DNA of 64,000 nt, from NCBI GenBank assembly GCA_014529385.2, contig CM043954.1, positions 95,433,247-95,497,246 on the forward strand. The letters run 5' to 3'. Positions 21,455 through 32,640 of the stretch are shown here, piece by piece. The notes below the pieces were generated by a model. The model worked only from the letters and a program-made list of their open reading frames with translations. It did not search any database and was not told the origin of the DNA. Each line of letters starts with the position of its first letter. The first letter of the stretch is position 1. A program made the position numbers and the translations under genes. The DNA comes from Adiantum capillus-veneris (taxonomy: Eukaryota; Streptophyta; Polypodiopsida; Polypodiales; Pteridaceae).

Positions 21455-22771
21455 CTACGCTTGAGATTTTGTTTCCTTTGCTTTGTTCTTGCGCTCCTTC
21501 GCAGCGTATATTTTGGCAAGCATCTCTATGGTGAGTGGTATGTTGTATTTATTTAGTCTGCAACCACTAATCCAGTTAGGCATTTCCTCTCCCTCTAATG
21601 TCGCAAGTTTAATGGCACCGCTAGATGATATGTTATGAATCACATAGGGCCCATTTCCTCGCTTTTTGAGTTTCCGAGAATGTTGTTTCAGGGTATACAT
21701 TAAGACGTAATCCCCAGTAGCAAATTCCTTGCTGATAACATGTTGATCAAAGAATGATTTCATGTTTTGTTTTTGTGCGTAGATTGATGCAACGGCTCTT
21801 AATCTAGTTTCATCCACTTTTTCCAGGACATCTACCTGATTGGATAATTCATGGCCCGTCCATTCTAACTGTTTAGCGACTCGAAGTGTGGGGATAAGGA
21901 ATTCAAGTGACAAAATCGCTTGAATTTCATAAACCATGTTGAACGGAGTCGTTCCGAGTTGACGTTTTGTAAGCTACTCTATATGCCTATAAGGCTGAAT
22001 GCAGCTTCCCAGTCAGCTCTCGATTCTTCAACAACTTTGGTGAGAATTGTCACCAAAATCTTATTCATACTTTCGGCTTGGCCGTTCGCTTGTGGGTGAT
22101 AAGGAGCGGATTTCCTGTGAATTACCATGAATTCATCCAATAGGAATTCGATCACCTCATTGATGAAGTGAATTACCATGAATTCATTAATAGGAATTCG
22201 ATCACCTCATTGATGAAGTGAGTTCCTCTATCGCTCACTAGCTCAATTGGTAATCCATATCTGGTGAAAATGTTCTGATACAAAAACTGTGCTGTCGTTT
22301 TTGCATCATTTTTTGTTGTTGCTTTAGCTTCCACCCATTTTGTTAGATAACCTGTTTCCACAATAATGTATTAAGTGTGCGTTTTATATGCCGGAGGTGC
22401 TATCGGTCCTACAAAATCTATTCCCCATTTCGCAAATGCTCTTGCCCTGATCATTGGCCTAAGGGCATATCATCTCGTGCTCTAGGAATTTTTGTTTTCT
22501 GGCAATCGTCACATCGTTTCACAAACTCTTCAGCGTCCATGAATAGTGTAGGCCACCATATGCCTGCAATAAGAATTGCTTTGGCTGTTTTGTCAGCTGA
22601 GAAATATCCACCAGCTTGTCCACCGTGTGCTTGCTCTAAGATAGGAATGTATTCCTCTTCAGTTGCGCACATTCTCAATTGATTTTCTTTTCCCCTCTTG
22701 TAAAGAGTGTCCTCAATCAATATATAGTTTTCTGCCTCTTTCATGATCGTTTTGATTCGTGATCTACTCAT
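21455..22771 (-). pseudogene. E2 integrase (broken)
   Basis: Frames 22771-22451, 22361-22173, 22179-21979 and 21937-21455. The zinc-binding HHCC region reads EQAHGGQAGGYF (second His changed to Tyr) and CDDCQK. The core keeps the SDRGTHF Asp and the Glu of NGQAES. The C-terminal segment has NGPYVIHNISSSGAIKL and SGCRLNKYN. A 50-bp tandem duplication at 22117-22217 breaks the core, and a stop interrupts near 22375. The integrase would have inserted cDNA; this copy is inactive. Confidence 0.88.
22117..22217 (-). repeat. 50-bp tandem duplication in E2 integrase
   Basis: GTGAATTACCATGAATTCAT starts copies at 22117 and 22168 (51 and 50 bp), both ending GATGAA. It repeats the HFINEVIEFLL-coding segment and shifts the frame. 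Confidence 0.9.
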
Positions 22772-22775
22772 TCCC

Positions 22776-23933
22776 TCAGGGACTAAACTTTTTCACCGCA
22801 TAGACCATACCCAATCCCTCCCTCTCAGTTGTTGTTGTGTAATTCTTCTCTGCATTGTTCAGTTGTCTACTAGAGTAACTTATTGAAAAATCCATGTTGT
22901 TCTCTCTAGGTTGTGCAAGTATGCATCCTATGGCATACGTTGATGCATCTACGTGGATGTGAAATATCTTTTCCCAATCCGGAGCCTTCAAAATTGAAGC
23001 GGAAATTAATCTCTTCTTCAATGTTTGAAAAGCTTTCGCGCACTCATCCATCCACTCAAATTTAGTTATCAGCGCATAAAGTGATTTTGCAATTATAGCG
23101 TATGAGTAGATAAATCTGTGATAATATCCACAATGGCCCATAAATGCCTGTACCTCTTTCACCTTTACTGGTCGTGGTAGATCAACAATGACGCTGATCT
23201 TGTCCATGTCTGTCGAAATACCGTTTTTGGACACTATATGTCCCAATATTTTTCCATGTCTTACCATGAAGACGCATTTCTCTGGATTCAGGAAAATCCG
23301 ATATAGTCTGCATTTTTCGAACACCTTGGTCAAGTGCTCTATGTGCTCTAATCTTACAAGAGAGTGAACGCACAGGTCATCCATGTAAATTTCTAAGAAC
23401 TGTCTTAGATATTCTTTAAAAGCATGACCCATCAGCCTCTGAAATGTGGCTGGTGCATTTGTTAAGCCAAAAACCATTACAAGGAATGCAAAAATACCCC
23501 ATTCAATTGCAAAAGCCGTTTTGTGTTGATCCTCTGGCTTTATTGCGAGTTGGTTGTAACCCGAAAAGCCATCTAAGAAACTATAAGCCTCTTTTCCTGC
23601 CACCCTTTCTATTACATGATCAGTAATGGGTAGGGGATAGTTGTTCCGAATTGTAGCAGCGTTTACTTTCTTGAGATTGACGCACACTCTTAACTTTCCA
23701 TTTTTCTTCGAAGCCACCACAATCGGTGAAACCCAATCGGTGTGCTCAATTTCATAAATAAACTCTGCCTCCTTAAGTTTATCTATCTCCTCCTTGATCT
23801 TTTTCGCAAAACGTTTCATTGTAAGTATAGGGACATTTTCTGATGGGTTTAGCGTCATTCTTAAGGGGTATTGTGTGTCGACAGATACTTGGATCCACCA
23901 ACTTAAGATCTTTGTATGACCATGCAAACACAT
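22776..23933 (-). pseudogene. E2 reverse transcriptase and truncated RNase H
   Basis: Open for 385 codons; pol coding starts upstream in another frame and shifts in near 23815. RT motifs in order: WVSPIVVASKKNGKLRVCV, YPLPITDHVIERV, FSGYNQLAI, VFGLTNAPATFQRLM and the active site IYMDDLCVHS (near 23375). RNase H begins HVDASTYAIGCILAQ, has SSRQLNNAEKNYTTTERE-like residues, and stops at MVYAVKKFSP. The next codons already belong to the integrase leader (MSRSR at 22771). The C-terminal half of RNase H and the connection region are therefore deleted. Confidence 0.92.
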
Positions 23934-24999
23934 CTCTGTACTGTTTAAGAGTAGCTACCAAAATCTTTTCCTCTTCTTCAGTAAGATCCGTGGCAATATA
24001 TGCAGGTTTTGGATCTTCTCCTAGCTCCGCTAGATCTATTCGTTTAGCTTTTTGAGGATCGTCGTATGATGTACCCGGTTCCTTTAATTCCCTCATAGGT
24101 TGTTGCACTATGATTTTCCTATCTTGTATGGTATACTTCTTATAATGGGACGGTGCATCCATCTTGTCAGAATTCATATCCTCATTTGTTTCAAAGTCAG
24201 TTGTCCATATGTCTCTGAGGGTTTGCTTGAGCTTATTGTACTCCGTTTTCCTCTCTGTTTTGGTCATTCCAGACCCTGTTTTCCCCCCTGTTTGCGACTT
24301 AGTTGTTTTCTTTTCGTGTATGTTCTTCTTGTTGTTTTTCCAATGTTCAATTTTGATAAACTGGCCAGTGACCTCGTCTTTGACACAATCATCAGCTTTG
24401 ACAAGCTTTAGATATCCCATTCTGTCATTGACAAGAGGCATCGGATTATGCTTATTCGCCCTTGATTTTCTCGTTCTCTTGGATTTATACCGCTCCTGTC
24501 GACTAGGTTTTTGGTTAGGAAACTCGTAAAACCTGTCTTGCCTCAACCTGTATTTCCTATTCGTCTCTGATGCACTTGATCTTTCATCATCAGCCTCTAT
24601 CAGTTGGATTTCATCATCCAGTGATGGAAGGTCGCAGCTTAGTGAATCCGTGAATTTCTCCTCTATTCGATTCCTATCGTTCACTATAGATATCTCATCA
24701 ATTATTCTTTTACACTCGGTCTCACGTGGTGGTTCTTCTTGGTCCTCGCTCTCCGATCCTGACTCAAGATTGACGCTAGCCATTTGCAACGTTACTAGGT
24801 CGTTTCCTTCTTCGTCACAAAATTTTGTAGATGTGCATTCGTTAACACATATGTCCAAGGTCGACAATATGTGAGTCCACCCGAATGGCTCAAATAAATA
24901 TTCCAGAAAAGGTTCTGAGAAATAAGCCTCGTCTTCTACGGATCTTTCCAAAATGCATTCCTCTTTTATTATGTCTCCACAATTAGATGCTCCACACAT
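23779..24999 (-). pseudogene. E2 pol N-terminal linker between protease and RT
   Basis: Open for 406 codons. The first 220 residues are charged, with no known domain. A basic segment (KSKRTRKSRANKHNP) may be a nuclear signal. The end, EEEKILVATLKQYRDVFAWSY and HTIPLKNDAKPIRKCP, is the typical gypsy sequence just before RT. A frameshift near 23815 moves coding to the RT frame. Its ATG directly abuts the TAG that ends the protease ORF (25002-25000), in the same frame. Confidence 0.8.
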
Positions 25000-26775
25000 C
25001 TAGACATGCACTTTCGTTTGCATCCATGTAGGTATTTCTTTTTCATTTACAGTGGCTGAATTAAATTCTTTCACTGGTGTTTTTGCAACGTCTCTATAGC
25101 TGTGATCCTTCATGTTGATTTTCGTTATTAGCTCTTCGTGTCTTAGGTAGATTTGGTCGTATCCCCAATCTTGTATCATTTTGAGTTGACGCATAAATGG
25201 TCGTCCCAAAATAATGGCAAAGTTGTTCGTTTTCCCGAAATCCACCACAGCAAAGGTGTGCTCATAGTTAATTCCACACGAAGTTACAACTATTTGGTCC
25301 AGGATTCCCAATGGTCTCTCTACATACCCATTTGCGAGTTGCAGTTTCATTCTCGTTTTCCTAAGATGTGGACGGCCCCATTTCTCCCAGATTTGCTTTG
25401 TAGCAATCGCCACTCCCGCTCCACTGGATAGGATAGCTATCGTTTTTATATCCTGATATTCAACAGGTAACGTTGTGTTACCCTCCTCGCCTTCACAGTA
25501 ATCTCCGACCTTGTTTATGGGCACTGGTTGGGCTTTGGGTTGACCTTCTCGTTTGTTTTCTTCTCCCGTAGGGTTTGTCCAAAGAGGAATCTTTACTCTG
25601 TTGTGCTTCAAATGTTTCTCCATGTCTTCCCATAAGTGTGGTCGGACTCTCAAGAGTTCGAACAGCATGATTGTGCATGTTATAGGTGTCGACAGCATCT
25701 CTTGAAGACTTTTTGAGTCAACCATATGTGAAATAGTTCTCATCTGGGATGGAACTAACTTTATCTCAGATTGTGCCTCATGTTCACCTATAAATGAAGG
25801 CAGGGTTTTCAAGGATTGGGCTTTGCTTTCCACCGAAATCTCCGTTCCCGCATCCCCATACATCGATTGTATATCGGCTAGATAAAATCTATTATCCAGG
25901 TTAATCTCAGGAATTGGAGCAGACTGTAATGTTGCGCTTCCGTTATTTCTGTTTCTAATGGTTTCCCATAAGTGTTGTGGCCATTGTTCTTCAACTTCTG
26001 GAATTGGCATTATCGTCATTGACTTAGCGTCATCAGTCGTGTTCGGCACCACCCGATGATCAAGTGACAATATCGTTTCAGGCCTGGGTTCGTTTACTTG
26101 TTTTGGCTCATTGATTTTTAATTTTTCTCGCTCTTTGTGAATCAACACTTCTTGTTCTGGGATTCTAACCACCTTAGGTTCCATCAACGCCTGGGCTGTC
26201 TCAATGAGGTGTTTACACATTTCCAAACGCTTCGTTTCCACTTCTGGTTGAGGATAAGTTAACCATATTTTCTCTAAAGTTTGGTTTGTTTTTAGCCTTG
26301 CTTCGTACGCTTGTAATAGAGCATCTAACGACTCTAGCACTTTGTCAACCAAGTCTGATCCTCCTGAGGACGCTTTCCTCGGCTTGTTGTTAATCTCAGC
26401 AGTTTTACTCTCTCTCTCTTGTTTGAGTTGCTCCTTCGTTTCATGCAATTCGTTTTGCATGGCAATTTGACCGTTCAACCTTCTTGTTTTCATCCTGTCT
26501 CGTTTTGCCTTCCAAGATTCGAATAAACTCTCATTTTCTGTGGGTATCGGCAACTCGACCTTTTCCTCAAAAGGCTCGTTTCTCCTTAAGTCCTTGGCTT
26601 GGGCTCTGGTTATCGAATTGATTTCGATCATGGGATCGGTTTCTGATCCGCTGCTTGCACTTGGTATCACCCCCACAATATTCATAGTCGCTTTTTCCTT
26701 GTTGTCTGGATTCTTTGGGCAATCTGGCAATATGTGATTCACACCATATCCGTCACAAAACCCAAAAATTTTCAC
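25000..26775 (-). pseudogene. E2 gag C-terminus and canonical retropepsin
   Basis: Open for 591 codons. It starts with a zinc-knuckle-like CDGYGVNHILPDC (residues about 7-19), followed by a long charged region with Gln/Lys/Glu-rich helices. The aspartic protease domain lies at about residues 445-560. Its active-site loop is AILSSGAGVAIAT, where the catalytic Asp seems replaced by Ser. The rest is well kept: LQLANGYVERPLG, HTFAVVDFGK and IILGRPFMRQLKMIQDWGY. The family role is polyprotein processing. Although the frame is long, the lost Asp argues against activity in this copy. A TAG separates it from the next in-frame ORF. Confidence 0.85.
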
Positions 26776-26882
26776 TCTTTCGCCTTTGAAAGGACAGTTA
26801 CGCTCCCAATGATTTGTACTTCCATAGCTATAGCACTGTCCAATCGGTGTTTAATTTTGAGGAGGTGGTCCCATAGGTTGTC

Positions 26883-27535
26883 CTACTCTATTAGGATATC
26901 CTCTTGGTTTGTAATTCTGGTTCGCACAATGAACATTAACGTTCTTTCGTCTACCAAATATTGATCTCTTGAAGGTTGTGCTACATATGAGGGTGGTGCC
27001 ATACCCTCGCTATTTCCCCACGGTTGATAGGCTTCGTCTGCGTATATTTGTGATTCAGGTTTTGTTGTGTAAGGCTCATTCGGTTCCTCGTAATAAGAAA
27101 CTTGAAGTGTACTATTTGTTTCTGATGATGCTTCACAAGGTTGAGCATACCTAATCATGGCTCTATTTTTGGTAATGGAGGTTGTTGACCCAACACAGGT
27201 TGAGGTCTATCTGCTCCTGCTACCAAATTCATATTTGGTCCAACTTGATATCTTGGAGAAGGTGGTTGGGATGGTCCTGCTGGAGGCCCATACAGTCTTT
27301 CCCTCACATAGTTTTTGTTATAAAAACACTCTTCCGTGCTATGATTTGTCCATTTTTGTTCTATGGCGCACCATTTCAGGACTCGTCCATTTGCAATTGG
27401 TGCTTTCGTCTGTTGTGGGCACCACGGCGCCGGATGATCCCCCCCACATATGTCACACTTCCTCATCTGAGACTGTCTCATCACCAGATTGGATCTCATA
27501 TGTTGTTGCATTCTCTTCATTACCTCCTCTATCAA
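26883..27535 (-). pseudogene. E2 gag nucleocapsid region
   Basis: Two frames, 27535-27155 and 27158-26883, hold Cys/His clusters: CDICGGDHPAPWC (CX2CX3HX4C) and WCAIEQKWTNHSTEECF. A Pro/Gln-rich segment follows. The arrangement is the nucleic-acid-binding part of gag, with several zinc knuckles spread over the frame breaks up to 26730. Confidence 0.78.
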
Positions 27536-27539
27536 TTGA

Positions 27540-28190
27540 TCAGCCGGCCATCGGCATCATGGACGCCTGAGCATATTTCTTGGTAGAGGGTTCGCTTTTA
27601 ATCGATGAAGAGCCATTGGTTACTGAATCAGTATCCTCTGACACTTCCCCATATGCCTTGCAGTTATCGACAAGATATAACGCTTCCCTTGTAACCTGTT
27701 GAAACGTGCTACAGGCTTTCAAGTTAAGGTCCTTCTTCAAAGTTTCATTCCTAAGTCCTTCAATGAAGAGCATAGACAATCTCTTGTCCTACGGTAGTTC
27801 CCTCCTCGGGCACCTCTCAATGTATTGCTTCAATCTCAAGGTTGCTTCCTTCACTTTTTCATTCTCCCTTTGTTTAAAAGCGTATATCTGCGATACAGTA
27901 TTATGCTTTATACCCCGTTTTGAGAATTCTTCCGCGAACTCGCGTAATACATGTTCAATATTCGGACAAGTTTCAAGGTTTAAAGATTGAAACCATGTCA
28001 AGGCCGTCCCTTCCAAGGTCAGCTCCAATCTCTCGTATTGAGTATGGAAATCAATGATCTGTTCTACTCTTAAGACTTGCTTGAAGAGCGATACATAAGC
28101 ATATGGATCCCCCGATCCACTATACTTCTTCGGCATGCACTTCTCTACTTGGGATGGCCTGATCCGTCTATGGTCTGTGGTCAATCCCAT
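27540..28190 (-). pseudogene. E2 gag capsid core
   Basis: Frames 28190-27789 and 27779-27540 are separated only by a stop and are in phase. Retrotransposon gag (capsid) signatures: YSGSGDPYAYVSLFKQVLRV, ERLELTLEGTALTWFQSL, EFAEEFSKRGIKHNTV, LFIEGLRNETLKKDL. It forms the particle shell. The match to Ty3/gypsy gag is clear. Confidence 0.88.
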
Positions 28191-28498
28191 TGCTCCCGTG
28201 TCTCGACTTAATCATTCTCGTGCATCATGGAGGTTGTAGGTTGCTCTCGTTGGCTCCCCCACCCCAAATCTACTACTAGGACGCAAATGTGATGGGGTGG
28301 CTGCAAATGTCGGACCTACAGCCGTATGTGTAGAGATAGGAACTACACTACCTCGATTCATAGCCATTGATTCTCTGGAATGTAACGTTCACATGGGGCT
28401 TGGCATCGAGTAATGAGGTCGACTGAAAGAATCAGCTACATGAGTCCTCCCTCCACCTGTGGTCAACGGTTCCGGCATGACAGTTGTAGGTGTTGGTC

Positions 28499-29318
28499 TT
28501 AGTGGACTTGGAGTGACATAATACTGATGAAGTGGTCCCCCAAGTACGTATATCCTTCCAACTCTTTTTTATCGATTGCTGCATATCGTCTTCCATACTT
28601 GTCGTATGCTGCAATTTTCATTTCCGCTCCCTCTATGTAGGTGAAGACATAAAGTCTTTTCCGCTCCGTCATCTCCCTGACGTAGGGATCCTCACATCTG
28701 TAATAGAGATCTTGCTCTCCATTATTATACTTGTATAACCCCAAGTAGACATTATCCGTGTTGATTCTCAACGTTCCGTTTTCTCACATTAGGTAAGATC
28801 ATTGTTAATGGTGCCTTTTCCTCATGTTCCTCGTCCATTTTGGCTTTTGTACCCATCAATCCCCACTTGTCTACAATGTTAGGATTCAGGACTACCAAGT
28901 ACATGATACCCTCGTCATCTAGGTACCTATCACTGCTATAGCTCACAGGCACTAAGTCCCTGAACTCACTTGGTCTATCTTCTATTTTCACACAGTAGCG
29001 GTCCATACCATCTTTGTATATCTTGGCACCTTGCTTGTTGTCATATTGATACTTGATGAACAATAGCTTTAGTGTGGCTGAGGGGTCTGATGGTCCTGCT
29101 GCCATGTTTTCTCTTCCGTTTAGTTTTATTTGTCCCAAGTGTTCTGTGAAATACTCGGAAGATCTCTCTGAAGAAGTATCGGAGATGCCTTCTTCAAGGA
29201 TTGGCTCTAACGGTCGTACTATCCCTTGGTTTACACTCTCCTCTGTTGATACAACACTTGTTTGATCCGCTAAATTCAGGTGTTTGGTATTGATTTGTTT
29301 TCCCGATCTCAGAAACAT
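28499..29318 (-). pseudogene. E2 gag N-terminal extension
   Basis: Starts MFLRSGKQINTKHLN at 29318, the first ATG after the leader, and continues in a second frame (28771-28499). No known domain is recognised. The ORF is conserved in E4: MNLRSGRVLGNQG at 39838, and the segment YLDDEGIMYLVVLNPNIVDKWGL with a close match at 38808-38870. A motif DKWGL and a Tyr-rich stretch (YNNGEQDLYYRCED) are shared. This conservation supports a real protein domain ahead of the capsid. Confidence 0.72.
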
Positions 29319-29618
29319 GAAGAAAGTGGGATTTACTGACTGAATCCAAACCTCTTACCTGGAGATGGAAAGATCTTCCAATTCCTGCGAGACTGCATGG
29401 ACTGTTACTTGATCGGTCTCTGCAAATGAATACACTGGATGGCTATGAGATCACTGTATCATTCCAACTGTTAGCAGAATCAACACTTCAAAATGATCTC
29501 AACACAATTTTGCTTGCAGATTATTGACAGTATGTCCAATTTGAGTTTTGACAACTCCTGGTATCTTAAATAGTCTACGTCTATGAACAAGTCAAAAATG
29601 AGCTAGATCTGGGCCAGA

Positions 29619-29640
29619 GGTACACAGATCGCGATCGTAC
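29619..29640. promoter_or_regulatory. Palindromic box, E2 leader copy 1
   Basis: GGTACACAGATCGCGATCG then TAC, followed by TTCTGAGCCCAAA, identical to the tail of copy 2. Confidence 0.8.
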
Positions 29641-30060
29641 TTCTGAGCCCAAATCAGATGAAACTTCACCAGCTTGTTCACTAGGCTATTTTAAGACTAC
29701 CTGCCAGACACTTTTGTATTTGGACTCAAAAAAGTCAAGTTTTTACCAATTCTTGGTTGGAAGTGCATGTTCTCCCAAATTTATCAGTTTGAATTGATTT
29801 TGATGTTTGATTTGGGATTTGAGAGATACCTGGGGTTCTCCTGTGTACAGGCTATCCCTATGTATGGTTCCTTCCCAGTTTTGATGTGTTTTGGTCTACT
29901 AAAAGTCAATTTGTAAGCCGGTTTAGAAATTTTTGACTTGGATCTGTATTCAAATGGTTTGACAGGTATTTTGAGGTTTCTGGCTCTAGGTCCTTTAGAC
30001 TTTTATGTTTGTATACACCTGGGGATCCCACATATGAAATCTGGTCAAAATCTGGCACTT

Positions 30061-30083
30061 AGGTACACCGATCGCGATCGTAC
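30061..30083. promoter_or_regulatory. Palindromic box, E2 leader copy 2
   Basis: AGGTACACCGATCGCGATCG followed by TACTTCTGAGCCCAAA. Both CpGs of the core are intact. Confidence 0.8.
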
Positions 30084-30334
30084 TTCTGAGCCCAAACCAG
30101 ACCAAATTTGGCATGATTGTAGACACTGATGTTTTAAGGCTATCCCCAAAGTCTTTTTGCAATTGGATCACTAAAAGCCAAGATTTTGCACTTTCTGGGT
30201 CTGTCAGGCTAGTTTTACCCAAGTGGCCTGATTTCCTTGATTATTGATGTTTTTGGGTGTGGTTGCTTTAGACAAAGCTGTTTAGAATCTTATCAGGAAG
30301 GCACATGTCAAATCTTGTACAATTCCGACACTGA

Positions 30335-30360
30335 GGTACACCGATCGCGATCGTAGTACC
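30335..30360. promoter_or_regulatory. Palindromic box, E2 leader copy 3
   Basis: GGTACACCGATCGCGATCG then TAGTACC. The outer arms GGTAC and GTACC are also complementary. It lies 274 bp from copy 2. Confidence 0.82.
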
Positions 30361-30881
30361 TGGGCCAAATCTGATGAAATTTTTGTCTCCTCCCTCTGAC
30401 AAGTGTTTCCTAGTGTTTTGTGCTACCACTTTGTGATTTGAATCAATATCAATTCTGTTTGGTCATATTTTTAGAATTTCATAGTCTTGTGGCTTTTTTG
30501 GCCAAAGTTATGGTTTTTCTGGTTTTTTGGCTCTGACTTTTACCCCAAATCTGACTGGAATGTGATTTACTTATCCTACTCCTAAGTACAGAGATAAAAA
30601 AACGTAAGAAAATGAATCAAACAAAACAAACACGACGGATTTTGGGTGAGATTTCAGTACTCAATCGAATTAGAGAAATTGAAGAGCAAAAATGCTTTAA
30701 CACTCTCACTCACAGCTCCCTAAATCTCCTAAGAGAGGATCTAGCCGGTCCACTGGCTCTAGACTCCACTAAGCTCTAAACCCTTGTCTAGCAGCCTAAC
30801 TGAGGTGTAAAATGGATTTGTGGATTGATCTTTTTTAAGGAGTCTAACTGCGGACTTGGTCACTCATCACCCAACGTGCAT

Positions 30882-30899
30882 TCCCCGCCAACGGCGCCA
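30882..30899 (-). other. E2 primer-binding site (tRNA-Asp type)
   Basis: On the minus strand TGGCGCCGTTGGCGGGGA, one T after the 5' LTR. It matches the complement of the plant tRNA-Asp 3' end (TGGCGCCGTTGCCGGGGA, from general knowledge) with one difference. Confidence 0.85.
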
Positions 30900-30900
30900 A

Positions 30901-31809
30901 TGTTTGCGAGTCGCCGCGACAGACATCCATAGCATAGCTCTCAAGCATCAACATATTTATCAATATAGGGGAAGCTACTCGGATGAGGCATGGAAACTCA
31001 CTAGGGTTTCATTCCTAATGAAGTGAACTCGAAGAGATGCAATTACTCACTCTACAAGCAAATCAAACGCATTACCGCCAAGTAATCTATCTATGTCCTC
31101 CTACATAGCTCTCTAGTCATCACGCCAGTTTACCATGCAAATCATATCGGAATCACACGAAACTCGAAGGGAAGCTACAGGGGATTATCAGGAACATATC
31201 CTATCACTGTCAGAGCATTCTGGAGAGGTACAACGATCGCGATCGTTCGTGCCAAAGTCAACAAAAACAGCAAACAGGTGATCCTAATGGGTCGTTTTAG
31301 GTCCCTAAAGCCCCTCCTAGGATCAAAAAAACATAAAACACGCATATAGACACTCAAAACAGCGATTTAAGGCCTCAAACTCGTAGTTGAAAACCTACAC
31401 CGAATCTTGAATGATTACACTTGAATGGAAGAGCAAGATGAGAGGAACACACTGCAATAAACAAATCTGAATTTGGATTATCGTAGCTGCAATGGCGATG
31501 GTTACAAGTTTGAACAAGAAGGAGCTTTCAAACGTACGCTGTCTTCTCAGTTCTCCATTGAAAAAGATATCCCCCAAACTTACAAAAAATGACCTTTATA
31601 GATTAGGTCTTTACAAATGGCTTGTCCGGCCATAAGCTCCTAAACATCTAACTGGCTCTCTAATATACAATTGCTCCCATAAGAATAATCATACATCCTT
31701 TGACAAATTCCCGGCTTAGAGATGCTTCCTTACAAAAGAATTTTACAATGGTTTCTCAGAAAAATATGATCCTTCTGGAACGGCCGCTTGTTGCTTCGTC
31801 CACCTAACA
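30901..31809 (-). repeat. E2 5' LTR (909 bp)
   Basis: Same length and ends as 13724-14632. It contains an intact palindrome AACGATCGCGATCGTT at 31232-31247. No coding region. Confidence 0.95.
31232..31247. promoter_or_regulatory. Palindrome in E2 5' LTR (intact copy)
   Basis: Perfect 16-bp palindrome AACGATCGCGATCGTT preceded by GAGGTAC, as in the spacer boxes. Confidence 0.82.
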
Positions 31810-31814
31810 CTTGG
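31810..31814. other. E2 target-site duplication, right copy (CTTGG)
   Basis: Identical to 13719-13723. The E3 pol resumes straight after it. Confidence 0.95.
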
Positions 31815-32640
31815 GAGGAAAGCGAGGAGTTCAAAAGTGTGCTAAGAAATTTTCCTAGGCTTTTTGATAAAGATTACATAGATGTACGTGGAGTGGATTC
31901 CATTCAACAAAAGATCGAGCTAAAGCCAGAGGCCAAACCCAAAGCACAAAAGCTATGAAGGTTAGGAGTCATCAAAGAGAAAGCATTACTCAAAGAGGTG
32001 AGGAAGCTTCTAGCAGCAGGGTTCATCTACCCCATAGAGAATTTTGAGTGGGTCTCTCCAGTTGTGGTCACTCCAAAAAAGAATGGCAAGTGGAGGGTAT
32101 GTGTCGATTATCATCCACTCAACGAGGCAACAAAAAGGGATCACTTTCCCCTCCCATTTCAAGATGAGATTCTTAATGAGGTAGCAGGTAAAGAAAAGTA
32201 CACGGTATGTGATGGCTACTCTGGTTACTTTCAAATAGGTATTGCATTGGAGGATCAATTAAAAACAACCTTCATCACCCCTTGGGTTTGTTATGCTTTT
32301 AGAGTCATGCCGTTTGGTTTGACAAATGCTCCAACAACATTTCAATGATTCATGAACATGGTGTTTCAAGTATTCTTTCGGAAGTCTATTAGAGTATTCA
32401 TAGATGATTTTTGCATCTATAGCTCTAAATCATTGCATCTATAGAAGGTAGAAGAAGGCTTGAAGAAGCTGTATGATATGGGAGGTCAACTCAATCCGAC
32501 AAGTGCCACATAGGTGAGGATGAAGTGATCTTGCTTGGTCACAAGGTTTCTTCGAAAGGCATTGAGGTGGATCCAGCAAAGGCAAAGCTCTCATTGAGCT
32601 ACCATCACCAAAGAGTCTTAAGGAGGTAATTTCATTTATT
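31815..32640 (+). pseudogene. E3 reverse transcriptase (broken)
   Basis: After the E2 insertion the pol resumes with LRNFPRLFDKDYIDVRGVD. A TGA interrupts near 31956. RT motifs: GFIYPIENFEWVSPVVV, PKKNGKWRVCVDYHPLNEAT, DGYSGYFQIGI, MPFGLTNAPTTFQ (stop at 32346), and the active site RVFIDDFCIYSS near 32395, with Phe-Ile-Asp-Asp. After about 32490 the frame is lost through small indels. The E5 copy has the same FIDD motif, so it is a family trait. Confidence 0.9.

Larger units (their letters stand above)
29319..30881 (-). other. E2 5' leader with palindromes
   Basis: About 1.5 kb between the primer-binding site and gag, with no convincing ORF. It holds three palindromic boxes (29619, 30061, 30335), each followed by a GAGCCCAAA or GGGCCAAA phrase. 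Confidence 0.75.
13724..31809 (-). mobile_element. E2: complete 18.1-kb Ty3/gypsy retrotransposon with accessory ORF
   Basis: Bounded by two 909-bp LTRs and a perfect CTTGG target duplication, inserted antisense in the pol of E3. In its own sense: 5' LTR 31809-30901, tRNA-Asp-type PBS, palindrome-bearing leader, gag, protease, RT and RNase H, integrase, second retropepsin and Trp tail, palindrome-bearing spacer, accessory gene, polypurine tract, 3' LTR 14632-13724. The PBS type and a gene in the env position recall the Athila lineage (established knowledge), but clade placement needs an RT tree. LTRs differ at roughly 5% of sites by eye, mostly transitions. Confidence 0.95.

Noticed and set aside
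22776-29318. E2 as an endogenous caulimovirid (pararetrovirus)
   Set aside because: It has LTRs, an integrase, a polypurine tract and a target-site duplication, and no movement protein is recognisable.
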